From NCBI GenBank assembly GCA_027491315.1, contig JAIXWL010000001.1, positions 1 to 64,000 of the forward strand: a stretch of DNA of 64,000 bases, given 5' to 3'. The notes beneath the pieces were generated by a model. The model made no database searches, was not told where the DNA came from, and worked only from the letters and a program-made list of their open reading frames with translations. Below, piece after piece: positions 52,700 through 60,374 of the stretch. Source of the DNA: Cytophagaceae bacterium (lineage in GTDB: Bacteria > Bacteroidota > Bacteroidia > Cytophagales > Spirosomataceae). How positions within the stretch are numbered: position 1 is the first letter of the stretch; every line of letters starts with the position of its first letter. The position numbers and the translations under genes were made by a program.

Positions 52700-52724
52700 C
52701 AAAGGTAATAATCATTTACCTTTG
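52700..52724. promoter_or_regulatory. Back-to-back -7 boxes of the HAD gene (minus) and exonuclease gene (plus)
   Basis: TACCTTTG appears on the minus strand at 52707-52700 and on the plus strand at 52717-52724, nine bases apart. The minus box is 5 bases from the HAD ATG; the plus box is 25 bases from the exonuclease ATG. Each would have to take its -33 element from the other gene's region, and both -33 matches are weak. Confidence 0.6.
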
Positions 52725-52748
52725 CGAAGCCTTTATGAGCAATATACT

Positions 52749-53558
52749 ATGGAGCATCAACTGAAATTAACCAAACCGCTTGCCTTCTTTGATTTAGAAA
52801 CAACCGGAATACAGGTACAAAAAGATCGAATCGTGGAGATTTCCATAGCTAAAGCTAACATAGATGGCACGGTTGACATCAAAACAAGACGTGTAAATCC
52901 AGGTATTCCCATTCCATTGGAAGCTTCTTTGGTTCATGGTATTTATGATGAGGATGTCAAAGACGAACCCAATTTCAAGCAAATTGCTAAATCCATGGCG
53001 CAGTTTTTAGAAGGCTGCGACTTAGCTGGTTTTAATTCCAACCGGTTTGATGTACCCATGTTGGTAGAGGAATTTCTACGCAGTGATGTGGATTTTGATA
53101 CAAAAAACCGCCGTTTGGTTGATGCGCAACGTATATTTCACATGATGGAACCGCGCAATTTAACTGCAGCATACAAGTTTTATTGCCAAAAAGATTTGAT
53201 CGGTGCTCACGGTGCGGAAGCGGATGTCCTAGCTACTTTGGAAGTATTAAATGCTCAAGTAAAGCATTATGAAAATACAGCTATGAAAGATGCGGAGGGA
53301 AATGAATATTACCCGATTCAGAATGATGTGGCTGTTTTACATCAGCTTAGTGCTTCCAATTCCATTGATTTTGCGAACCGAATGGTGTATAATAAAGACC
53401 AAGTAGCCGTATTTAACTTTGGCAAATACATTGGAAGACCCATTGCCGATGTTTTGAAAACCGATCCTTCCTATTATGATTGGATGATGAAAGGTGATTT
53501 CCCGATGGATACCAAACGAAAATTAACTGAAATTAAATTAAAAGGTTTTCAGCGTTAG
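52749..53558 (+). CDS. DnaQ-like 3'-5' exonuclease
   Basis: A 269-residue DEDDh exonuclease related to the Pol III epsilon subunit. Motifs: AFFDLETTG (ExoI), NSNRFDVPML (ExoII) and GAHGAEADVLAT (ExoIII with the DEDDh His). A C-terminal region VFNFGKYIGRPIADVLKTDP followed by YYDWMMKGDFP resembles the small DUF3820-type module often attached to such exonucleases. ATG 52749 is chosen because an upstream frame to 52722 starts inside the -7 box. Role: proofreading or repair; not in the xth operon but adjacent to it. Confidence 0.92.
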   Translation: MEHQLKLTKPLAFFDLETTGIQVQKDRIVEISIAKANIDGTVDIKTRRVNPGIPIPLEASLVHGIYDEDVKDEPNFKQIAKSMAQFLEGCDLAGFNSNRFDVPMLVEEFLRSDVDFDTKNRRLVDAQRIFHMMEPRNLTAAYKFYCQKDLIGAHGAEADVLATLEVLNAQVKHYENTAMKDAEGNEYYPIQNDVAVLHQLSASNSIDFANRMVYNKDQVAVFNFGKYIGRPIADVLKTDPSYYDWMMKGDFPMDTKRKLTEIKLKGFQR

Positions 53559-53594
53559 ACCCCCAGATAATTTCTATTTTGTCAGTTTATTTCC

Positions 53595-53602
53595 TATTTT
53601 TG
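53595..53602 (+). promoter_or_regulatory. -7 box upstream of nuoK
   Basis: TATTTTTG fits TAnnTTTG, 61 bases upstream of nuoK and after the convergent-free exonuclease stop. The nearest TTTTG is only 13 bases upstream, so the -33 element is uncertain. It suggests that nuoKLMN is transcribed independently of any nuoA-J genes. Confidence 0.45.
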
Positions 53603-53663
53603 CCCCGCATAAAAGCATTCGTTTGAATAGGCAATTTGTTTATTTGACCATTACATTTTTACC

Positions 53664-53993
53664 ATGCAGTCCATACCAGAAATAATACGTACCATTCCAT
53701 TGACAAATTACATCATGCTGAGTTCAGCATTATTTTGCATAGGAATATTAGGCGTACTTACTCGCCGAAATGCCATCATCGTATTTATGGCGATAGAATT
53801 GATGCTCAATGCCGTAAATTTATTGCTGGCAGCATTTTCATCGTATTATTCAGATCCTTCTGGACAAATTTTTGTCTTTTTTATTATGGCCGTAGCTGCT
53901 GCTGAGGTAGCGGTAGGATTGGCGATTATCGTTATGATTTATCGTAACATTCAAAGCATCGATATTGGTGTGCTTAATAAGTTAAAAAATTAA
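53664..53993 (+). CDS. nuoK: NADH-quinone oxidoreductase subunit K
   Basis: Small membrane subunit of complex I, related to MrpC. The 109-residue protein has three transmembrane helices and the conserved acidic residues in the second and third: [19 protein letters not shown] carries the key Glu, and [19 protein letters not shown] carries the other. It opens the nuoKLMN cluster, 30 bases before nuoL. No nuoJ precedes it. Confidence 0.95.
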   Translation: MQSIPEIIRTIPLTNYIMLSSALFCIGILGVLTRRNAIIVFMAIELMLNAVNLLLAAFSSYYSDPSGQIFVFFIMAVAAAEVAVGLAIIVMIYRNIQSIDIGVLNKLKN

Positions 53994-54023
53994 TTTCAGC
54001 ACAATTTCATCGCATATTCGACT

Positions 54024-55904
54024 ATGTCATTACTTCTATTAATTCCTCTTTTACCACTGATTGGTTTTGCCATCAATGGTTTGGCTTATCCGAAATTATC
54101 GAAATCAATCGCTGGAATCGTGGGAACCATCCCTCCTTTGGTGGCATTTGTAATTTCACTTCAGCTATTTTTAAATTTTGATGGTCAGACACAAATTATT
54201 CAATTAGCCGATTGGATTAAAGTAGCTGATTTAAGCATTCCATTTGCTTTTCAAATCGATGCTTTATCCATCATGATGTTATTAGTGATTACAGGAGTAG
54301 GGACACTCATTCATCTGTATTCCATGGGCTATATGGCACATGATGCTGGTTTTGGCAAATTTTTCTCCTTTTTAAATCTCTTTATCTTCTTCATGTTGAT
54401 TTTGGTTTTAGGTGCCAATTTCACCGTATTATTCATTGGTTGGGAAGGGGTAGGTTTATGTTCTTATCTATTAATCGGATTTTGGAATCAAAAGAATAGT
54501 TATGGAGATGCCGCTAGAAAGGCCTTCATTATGAACAGAATAGGGGATTTAGGCTTTTTGCTAGGTATATTTTTATTGATTCAAGAATTTGGCACAACCG
54601 ACTATCAAACGATTTTCTCTACCATAAAAGACGGAACTGAGGTGGGTAATATTGGCCTAATTGCTTTCTGTTTATTTATTGGTGCCATGGGTAAATCCGC
54701 ACAAATCCCATTGTTTACTTGGCTACCCGATGCCATGGCGGGTCCAACACCTGTTTCTGCCTTGATACATGCGGCTACAATGGTGACTGCAGGTATTTAT
54801 ATGGTGATTCGCGCTAATGCCTTATTTGAATTAAGCCCTGAAGTTTTACATTTTGTAGGCTGGATAGGATTAGCCACAGCTTTATTAGGAGCTGCGATTG
54901 GTTTATTCCAAAATGACATCAAAAAAGTATTGGCCTATTCAACCGTTTCTCAATTAGGTTACATGTTCATGGGTTTAGGCGCCTCTGCTTACACTGCATC
55001 TTTCTTTCATGTCATGACACATGCTTTTTTCAAGGCATTGTTATTCTTAGGAGCTGGTTCTGTTATTCATGCCATGTCAGATGAGCAAGATATTCGTAAA
55101 ATGGGTGGCTTGAAAAGTAAAATGCCTATCACTTACATTACCTTTCTTCTAGGCACAATTGCCATATCAGGTATTCCTCCATTTGCAGGTTTCTTTTCCA
55201 AAGATGAAATATTAGCTGCCTTATATCACCATGATTTTGCGATGTGGTGCTTAGCCATATTAGGTTCAGCCTTAACTTCTTTCTACATGTTCCGTGTGTT
55301 TATCTTGACGTTCTGGGGAGACTTTAGAGGAACAGAAAAGCAAGCGCATCATTTGCATGAGTCACCTTGGAGCATGACTTTCCCGTTAATCATTTTAGCA
55401 GTATTTTCCGTAGGTGGAGGATTAATCAATTTACCTCATTTTGCGGGTGGAAATGAATTTTTAGCTCATTGGTTAGCTCCCATTTTACCTGAGCCACATG
55501 TAGCTGGCGAAGTATCTTTCTTTAGTTTAGAAATGGGTGCTCCCTTGTTGGCCGCATTCCTGCCTGCTATGTTAGCCATCTATTATTTTGGAATCCAAAA
55601 AGCTGTACCTGGAAATGACGAATCCATTCAAGGTATCCAGAAAATCATTTATCGTAAATTTTACATAGATGAGTTGTACGATATCCTATTTGTTCGTCCT
55701 ATCCAAGTATTATCTAATTTCTTTGCCCAGGTTATTGATTTCTTAGTGATTGATTTAATCGTGGAGGGTGTAGGTAAAACAGTTAAAACAGCGTCTGATG
55801 AAATTAGAAGAGCCCAAACTGGAAATGTAGGTTACTATATTTTTATGATGGTCGTATCCATTGCGCTTATCCTAGTTTTAACACTTCGCTCACGAATATT
55901 ATAA
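54024..55904 (+). CDS. nuoL: NADH-quinone oxidoreductase subunit L
   Basis: Distal antiporter-like proton-pumping subunit of complex I. The 626-residue protein has about 16 helices, the GWEGVGLCSYLLIGFW signature with the conserved Glu, AMGKSAQIPLFTWLPDAMAGPTPVSALIHAATMVTAG (quoted in part: SAQIPLFTWLPDAMAGPTPV) with the conserved Lys and Asp, and AYSTVSQLGYMFMGLG. The C-terminal lateral helix and last transmembrane helix are present (VVSIALILVLTLRSRIL). Confidence 0.97.
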   Translation: MSLLLLIPLLPLIGFAINGLAYPKLSKSIAGIVGTIPPLVAFVISLQLFLNFDGQTQIIQLADWIKVADLSIPFAFQIDALSIMMLLVITGVGTLIHLYSMGYMAHDAGFGKFFSFLNLFIFFMLILVLGANFTVLFIGWEGVGLCSYLLIGFWNQKNSYGDAARKAFIMNRIGDLGFLLGIFLLIQEFGTTDYQTIFSTIKDGTEVGNIGLIAFCLFIGAMGKSAQIPLFTWLPDAMAGPTPVSALIHAATMVTAGIYMVIRANALFELSPEVLHFVGWIGLATALLGAAIGLFQNDIKKVLAYSTVSQLGYMFMGLGASAYTASFFHVMTHAFFKALLFLGAGSVIHAMSDEQDIRKMGGLKSKMPITYITFLLGTIAISGIPPFAGFFSKDEILAALYHHDFAMWCLAILGSALTSFYMFRVFILTFWGDFRGTEKQAHHLHESPWSMTFPLIILAVFSVGGGLINLPHFAGGNEFLAHWLAPILPEPHVAGEVSFFSLEMGAPLLAAFLPAMLAIYYFGIQKAVPGNDESIQGIQKIIYRKFYIDELYDILFVRPIQVLSNFFAQVIDFLVIDLIVEGVGKTVKTASDEIRRAQTGNVGYYIFMMVVSIALILVLTLRSRIL

Positions 55905-55926
55905 TTCATCTTTGAAATAATAAGGT

Positions 55927-57375
55927 ATGTCTTTACTATTTATACTTTTTTTCCCACTTGTGATAGGCGCCATTCTTTTGGTAGCCAAGCCTAAACAAGC
56001 ATTCATTATCTCGCTGGCAGCATCTATCATTGAGTTAGTCGCAACCATCTTAGTATTGAAAGATGCCGCTGCAACTGAAAATGGTTTGGTTTTCACTAAA
56101 CCCTGGATAGAGGAAGCAGGCATTTCTTTCTCCCTTTGGGTTGACGGTGTGAATGGAATTTTAATAGGTCTTTGCGCGCTGATGGTCCCCTTCATTGTGG
56201 CCACTACAGCCAATTCGGATAAGGCCAATAATACACAATACCAAGGATTAATGCTTGCTATGCAAACTGCCTTGATGGGAGCATTTTTGGCTAAAGATGC
56301 CTTTTTGTTCTACTTTTTCTTTGAAGCCTCTTTATTACCCATTTATTTCTTGGCTGCCATTTATGGAGGTGAAAACAAAAATGTGATCACGTTCAAATTC
56401 TTTGTTTACACCTTATTTGGATCCTTATTTTTATTGATTGGCTTAATTTATGTGTATTTAGCTACTCCGGGAAGTCATTCATCTGACATTGAAACCTTGT
56501 ATCAAACTGCCACCATGCTGCCTGAGCATATTCAAGGTAATTTATTTCTTGCCTTTTTTATTGCTTTTGCCATCAAAATGCCCATTTTTCCATTTCATAC
56601 CTGGCAACCTGACACATACACGGTAGCACCGACCCAGGCCACCATGCTTCTTTCGGGAATCATGTTAAAAATGGGTACCTATGGTTTAATTCGTTTGGTT
56701 TTGCCCATGTTCCCTTTGGGCATCATTACATGGGGTAATACAGCTATCATCCTTTCTGTGATCGGAATCATTTATGGCTCCATCATTGCGATTCAACAAA
56801 AAGATGCCAAACGTTTATTGGCTTACTCATCCTTTGCTCACGTTGGTCTTATGTCTGCTGGTATTTTGAGTCAAAGCGTGGAAGGTATTCAAGGAGCATT
56901 ATATCAAATGTTATCCCACGGTATTAACATCGTAGGTTTGTTCTTCATCATTGAAATTATCGAAAGAAGGACAAAATCAAGGGAAATTGCTCAGTTAGGC
57001 GGTATCACTCAATTCTCATATGTATTGACGGTGGCCTTCGTCATCCTAAGTTTAGGGTCAGTAGCCTTACCATTAACCAATGGTTTCATTGGAGAATTTT
57101 TACTTTTGAAAAGCGTATTTGATCATGACATGATCATAGGTATTGTAGCAGGAATCACCATTATTTTAGGTGCTGTTTATACATTGCGTCTGATTCAAAA
57201 GACAATGTTTGGTAACTTTTCTCGCATCACAAAAGATTTTGAAGATTTAAGTGCGGCGGAGAAATGGGTTTTAATTCCGCTTTGTGCCTTGGTCATTATA
57301 GGTGGTGTTCACCCAACATGGATTTTAAATTTTACTGAACCAGGTGTTCAGGCCTTGGTTTCAATATTAAAATAG
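55927..57375 (+). CDS. nuoM: NADH-quinone oxidoreductase subunit M
   Basis: Antiporter-like proton-pumping subunit of complex I. The 482-residue protein has about 14 helices, FFEASLLPIYFLAAIYGG with the conserved Glu, FAIKMPIFPFHTWQPDTYTVAPTQATMLLSG (quoted in part: IKMPIFPFHTWQPDTYTVAP) with Lys, and LLAYSSFAHVGLMSAGI. It follows nuoL by 22 bases and is a member of the same transcript. Confidence 0.97.
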   Translation: MSLLFILFFPLVIGAILLVAKPKQAFIISLAASIIELVATILVLKDAAATENGLVFTKPWIEEAGISFSLWVDGVNGILIGLCALMVPFIVATTANSDKANNTQYQGLMLAMQTALMGAFLAKDAFLFYFFFEASLLPIYFLAAIYGGENKNVITFKFFVYTLFGSLFLLIGLIYVYLATPGSHSSDIETLYQTATMLPEHIQGNLFLAFFIAFAIKMPIFPFHTWQPDTYTVAPTQATMLLSGIMLKMGTYGLIRLVLPMFPLGIITWGNTAIILSVIGIIYGSIIAIQQKDAKRLLAYSSFAHVGLMSAGILSQSVEGIQGALYQMLSHGINIVGLFFIIEIIERRTKSREIAQLGGITQFSYVLTVAFVILSLGSVALPLTNGFIGEFLLLKSVFDHDMIIGIVAGITIILGAVYTLRLIQKTMFGNFSRITKDFEDLSAAEKWVLIPLCALVIIGGVHPTWILNFTEPGVQALVSILK

Positions 57376-57411
57376 AAACCCGAAAATACTTAAACAGCAT
57401 CGCATAAAATT

Positions 57412-58809
57412 ATGACGGCTATCATTGCTTTATCTCTTTTTGGAATTAGTAATTTATTCTTGGGATTTTGGTTCCCTAGAAAAACGATACAATTGGTAAC
57501 CCTATTATTCTTAGTGGTTTCCATGGCTTTGACTGTTTCCGACTGGAATCATGAATTATTGTGGTTTGGAAATATGTTCCGCACGACCAACACGTCCATT
57601 AATTTTAGTCTCATCATACAATTAGCCGCCTTTTTTGTAGTAGCATTTTCTAAAGCATTTGGGCAAGATGATGAACATACTCATCCTGCAGAATATTATG
57701 CCATTATGCTATTTTCTGTGGTAGGGGCCATTTTAATGGTATCATTCGATCACATGATTGTCTTGTTTGTGGGTTTAGAAATCTTATCGGTAGCCATGTA
57801 TGTGTTAACAGGTAGCGACAAGAGAAACCTTCGCTCGAATGAAGCTGCGATTAAGTATTTCTTGATGGGTTCATTTACCACGGGTATCCTACTTTTTGGT
57901 ATTACCTTGGTTTACGGGGCTACTCGTTCTTTTTATATTTCAAACATAGGGACAATTCTTACCAGCACTGCTCCTGAGTCCATGCCAACCTTTTTGTTCA
58001 TTGGAGTTTTATTAATTATCGTAGGATTATTGTTTAAAGTATCAGCGGCACCTTTCCACTTTTGGACTCCCGATGTTTACGAAGGAGCTCCAACCATTTT
58101 CACCATGTTTATGTCGACCATCGTGAAAACAGCTAGCTTTGCGGCGCTATTTCACCTGGTTTCAGGCATCTTCGGAAGTTTATATACCGTCTGGGTACTA
58201 CCCGTATATTTCATCAGTATGCTAACGCTGGTCGTAGGAAATATTTCGGCAGTTTATCAGCAGAGTGTGAAAAGAATGCTAGCATTCTCCAGTATCTCTC
58301 ATGCTGGTTACTTGTTATTAACAGTAAGTTCTAAGCAAATCAGTACCACTTCCAGTATCTTATACTATTCATTATCTTATACATTGGCAACTGTGGTGGC
58401 CTTTGCTGTATTAATTTTAGTATCGGAATACCAAAGTGCCCGCGTAGAGAAACCAGAAAATTTCAGTTCATTTGAAGGCCTTGCTAAAAACAATCCAGGC
58501 TTAGCTTTATGCTTCAGCATTTCGATGCTTTCTTTAGCAGGTATTCCTTTAACGGCTGGTTTCTGGGGTAAATTTTTCATTTTCTCTGACACCTTTAGTA
58601 GAAATATTATTTACCCTGTCATCTTAGCCATCCTGATGTCAGCAGTCGGTATTTACTACTATTTCAAAGGAATCATAGCTGTATATTTGAAGGCTGGAGA
58701 AATAGAAAAAATTGAAGTTCCTGCTCTATTCAAAGTAGCGCTTTGGGCTTGCACACTTGGTACTATCATATTAGGAGTTTACCCTAGTATAGTCAAAAGC
58801 GTTTTCTAA
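57412..58809 (+). CDS. nuoN: NADH-quinone oxidoreductase subunit N
   Basis: Third antiporter-like subunit of complex I. The 465-residue protein has about 14 helices, FVGLEILSVAMYVLTGSDKR with the conserved Glu, FKVSAAPFHFWTPDVYEGAP with Lys and the Trp-Thr-Pro-Asp motif, and MLAFSSISHAGYLLL. It is preceded by nuoM at 36 bases and followed by a GtrA-family gene at 12 bases. Confidence 0.96.
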   Translation: MTAIIALSLFGISNLFLGFWFPRKTIQLVTLLFLVVSMALTVSDWNHELLWFGNMFRTTNTSINFSLIIQLAAFFVVAFSKAFGQDDEHTHPAEYYAIMLFSVVGAILMVSFDHMIVLFVGLEILSVAMYVLTGSDKRNLRSNEAAIKYFLMGSFTTGILLFGITLVYGATRSFYISNIGTILTSTAPESMPTFLFIGVLLIIVGLLFKVSAAPFHFWTPDVYEGAPTIFTMFMSTIVKTASFAALFHLVSGIFGSLYTVWVLPVYFISMLTLVVGNISAVYQQSVKRMLAFSSISHAGYLLLTVSSKQISTTSSILYYSLSYTLATVVAFAVLILVSEYQSARVEKPENFSSFEGLAKNNPGLALCFSISMLSLAGIPLTAGFWGKFFIFSDTFSRNIIYPVILAILMSAVGIYYYFKGIIAVYLKAGEIEKIEVPALFKVALWACTLGTIILGVYPSIVKSVF

Positions 58810-58821
58810 TCATTAGCCATT

Positions 58822-59316
58822 TTGAGCAAATCGAACTCTAAACTATTTAATAAAAAAGACCTATTAGCCTATTTCCTTATTGCGGGAACTGGAGCTGTAG
58901 TACAACTAATATCCGGCGGATTGATCAAAGATTGGTTTAAAGTAAGTTACGAAGAATCCATTTTACCCGCTTATTACATTTCATTAGTCGTTGGATTTAT
59001 TCTGACAAAACTATTTGCCTTTAATGCCCGCCAGTCGCAGCAAACAAGGAGGGAAATGATTAAATTCTTAATGGTTGCGTCTTTTTCAGGATTTGTCACT
59101 TGGTTCTTTAGTGTATTGCCCTATCGCGCTTTACATGGAATCATGAATGATTTTTATTGGCAAATACCTTATTCAGTTAAAAAAATCAACCTCACTCAAG
59201 TACTTACTACCACCAACGGTATGGGCTTTAGTTTTGTGTCTAACTACGTTTTGCACAAATCTTTTACTTTTAAAAGCAGCGGTTTTTATGACCGATTTAA
59301 GGATTTAATCCGCTAA
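58822..59316 (+). CDS. GtrA-family membrane protein
   Basis: A 164-residue protein with four predicted helices (about residues 14-30, 48-64, 80-97 and 125-140), matching the GtrA/DPMS fold: YFLIAGTGAVVQLISGG at the start and FVSNYVLHKSFTFK at the end, the classic GtrA ending. These proteins help flip or organise polyprenyl-linked sugars. It begins with TTG; the first in-frame ATG is far inside. Located 12 bases after nuoN, probably as a co-transcribed passenger. Confidence 0.85.
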   Translation: MSKSNSKLFNKKDLLAYFLIAGTGAVVQLISGGLIKDWFKVSYEESILPAYYISLVVGFILTKLFAFNARQSQQTRREMIKFLMVASFSGFVTWFFSVLPYRALHGIMNDFYWQIPYSVKKINLTQVLTTTNGMGFSFVSNYVLHKSFTFKSSGFYDRFKDLIR

Positions 59317-59394
59317 AGATCCATTAATTTTAGAATTCCTTAAGAATTACTTAATATTTTTAAGTTCTAAAAACGGCCAATATATCCTCTTAAT

Positions 59395-59415
59395 AAGGTT
59401 TTTTGAAAAAACCTT
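59395..59415. other. Palindrome after the nuo/gtrA operon
   Basis: AAGGTTTTTT-G-AAAAAACCTT is a perfect 21-base palindrome 79 bases after the gtrA stop. It could form a hairpin that ends or stabilises the nuoKLMN-gtrA transcript, but it lacks a T run on its 3' side. Confidence 0.45.
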
Positions 59416-59456
59416 GACCAATACTTAAAAATTTCTTAAAATTTTTGTCAAAATTA

Positions 59457-59487
59457 TTGGTAGATACAAATCAATCCATTAGTTTTG
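59457..59487 (+). promoter_or_regulatory. Promoter of the small Ala-rich lipoprotein
   Basis: TTG (59457-59459), a 20-base spacer and TAGTTTTG (59480-59487) fit the consensus, 26 bases before the ATG at 59514. This rules out the in-frame TTG start at 59445. Confidence 0.75.
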
Positions 59488-59513
59488 TAACTCAAACCTT
59501 AAATATCAAAAAA

Positions 59514-59687
59514 ATGAAAAAAGTATTCGCTCTAGCTTTCGTTGCTGCAATGGTAACTTTGGCATCTTGTGGTGAGAAAAAAACTGAAGCTGCTGCTGAT
59601 TCTGTAGCTGTTGATACTGCTGCTGCTGCTGCTGTTGATACTGCTGCTGCTGACACTGCTGCTGCTGACACTGCTGCTAAGAAATAA
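59514..59687 (+). CDS. Small Ala-rich low-complexity lipoprotein
   Basis: A 57-residue predicted lipoprotein: signal peptide with lipobox LASC (Cys19), then about 38 residues made almost wholly of Ala, Asp, Val and Thr (repeats of the type DTAAA), ending in KK. No fold is expected; it may be a flexible, acidic surface or periplasmic peptide. The DNA consists of short GCT runs and near-identical 12-15 base units, so copy number could change by slippage in whole codons. It has its own promoter and a very strong terminator, suggesting high expression. Confidence 0.8.
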   Translation: MKKVFALAFVAAMVTLASCGEKKTEAAADSVAVDTAAAAAVDTAAADTAAADTAAKK

Positions 59688-59710
59688 TTTCTAAGCAAAA
59701 GAGAGAAAGG

Positions 59711-59736
59711 TCCTTCGCATGCGAAGGACTTTTTTT
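59711..59736 (+). terminator. Strong terminator of the Ala-rich lipoprotein gene
   Basis: The 18-base perfect palindrome TCCTTCGCATGCGAAGGA followed by C and seven T residues, 23 bases after the stop codon. Confidence 0.9.
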
Positions 59737-59750
59737 ATGCCCTTTTCACA

Positions 59751-60374
59751 ATGGTCAAAAGCAAAAGAATTCAATCCTTTTTCGATCATTTCCCCGCCAG
59801 CGTCGCTGAGTATTGTTTTCAGCTTTGGCAAGACTATTCCTTTGACTTTATTGTCAGTAAAGAACGAGGCTCTAAATTAGGGGACTACCGTTTTTCTCCT
59901 CAAAAGGGACATCAAATAACGGTGAACCACAACCTAAACCCCTATGCATTTTTGGTCACCTACATCCATGAAGTAGCCCATCTTAGCACATACCTCGCAC
60001 ATAAAAACAAAGTATCTCCTCACGGCAATGAATGGAAAAAAGAGTTTTATAACTTATTCGAACCCATCCTTGATCCTGAATTATTACCCGAAGCCTTAGT
60101 GAACGTCCTAAAGACCTATCTAAAAAATCCCTCAGCTTCTTCCTCCATGTACACTCCTTTAGTGGAAGTATTAAAAACCTTTGACCCTGAAAATCCCTTG
60201 GTCAGCCTGCACGAACTCGAGGAGAATCAATTGTTTTTTCTAAAAAACCTCCAACTTGTCAAAGGGAAACTTCGTAGAACCCGTTACATTTGCAAAGAAC
60301 AGATTAGCGGGAAACTCTATTTAGTAGCGAAAAATGCCCAAGTTAGCTTATTGGAAAACCAATCTACCGATTAG
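59751..60374 (+). CDS. SprT-like zinc metalloprotease domain protein
   Basis: A 207-residue protein of the SprT family. The zinc motif HEVAH is at about residues 74-78 in YIHEVAHLSTYLAHKNKVSPHG, with the downstream HGNEWKKEF His expected as the third ligand. The N-terminal part (GDYRFSPQKGHQITVNHNL) agrees with SprT. A C-terminal segment with a single Cys in RTRYICKEQ lacks the full zinc ribbon. SprT relatives include DNA-protein crosslink proteases, but bacterial function is unclear. The 3' end overlaps porU by 41 bases in another frame. Confidence 0.85.
   Translation: MVKSKRIQSFFDHFPASVAEYCFQLWQDYSFDFIVSKERGSKLGDYRFSPQKGHQITVNHNLNPYAFLVTYIHEVAHLSTYLAHKNKVSPHGNEWKKEFYNLFEPILDPELLPEALVNVLKTYLKNPSASSSMYTPLVEVLKTFDPENPLVSLHELEENQLFFLKNLQLVKGKLRRTRYICKEQISGKLYLVAKNAQVSLLENQSTD

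Noticed and set aside
59492-59698. Ala/Ser-rich open frame antisense to the small lipoprotein
   Set aside because: It mirrors the GCT repeats of the real gene on the other strand; the promoter, lipobox and terminator support only the plus strand.
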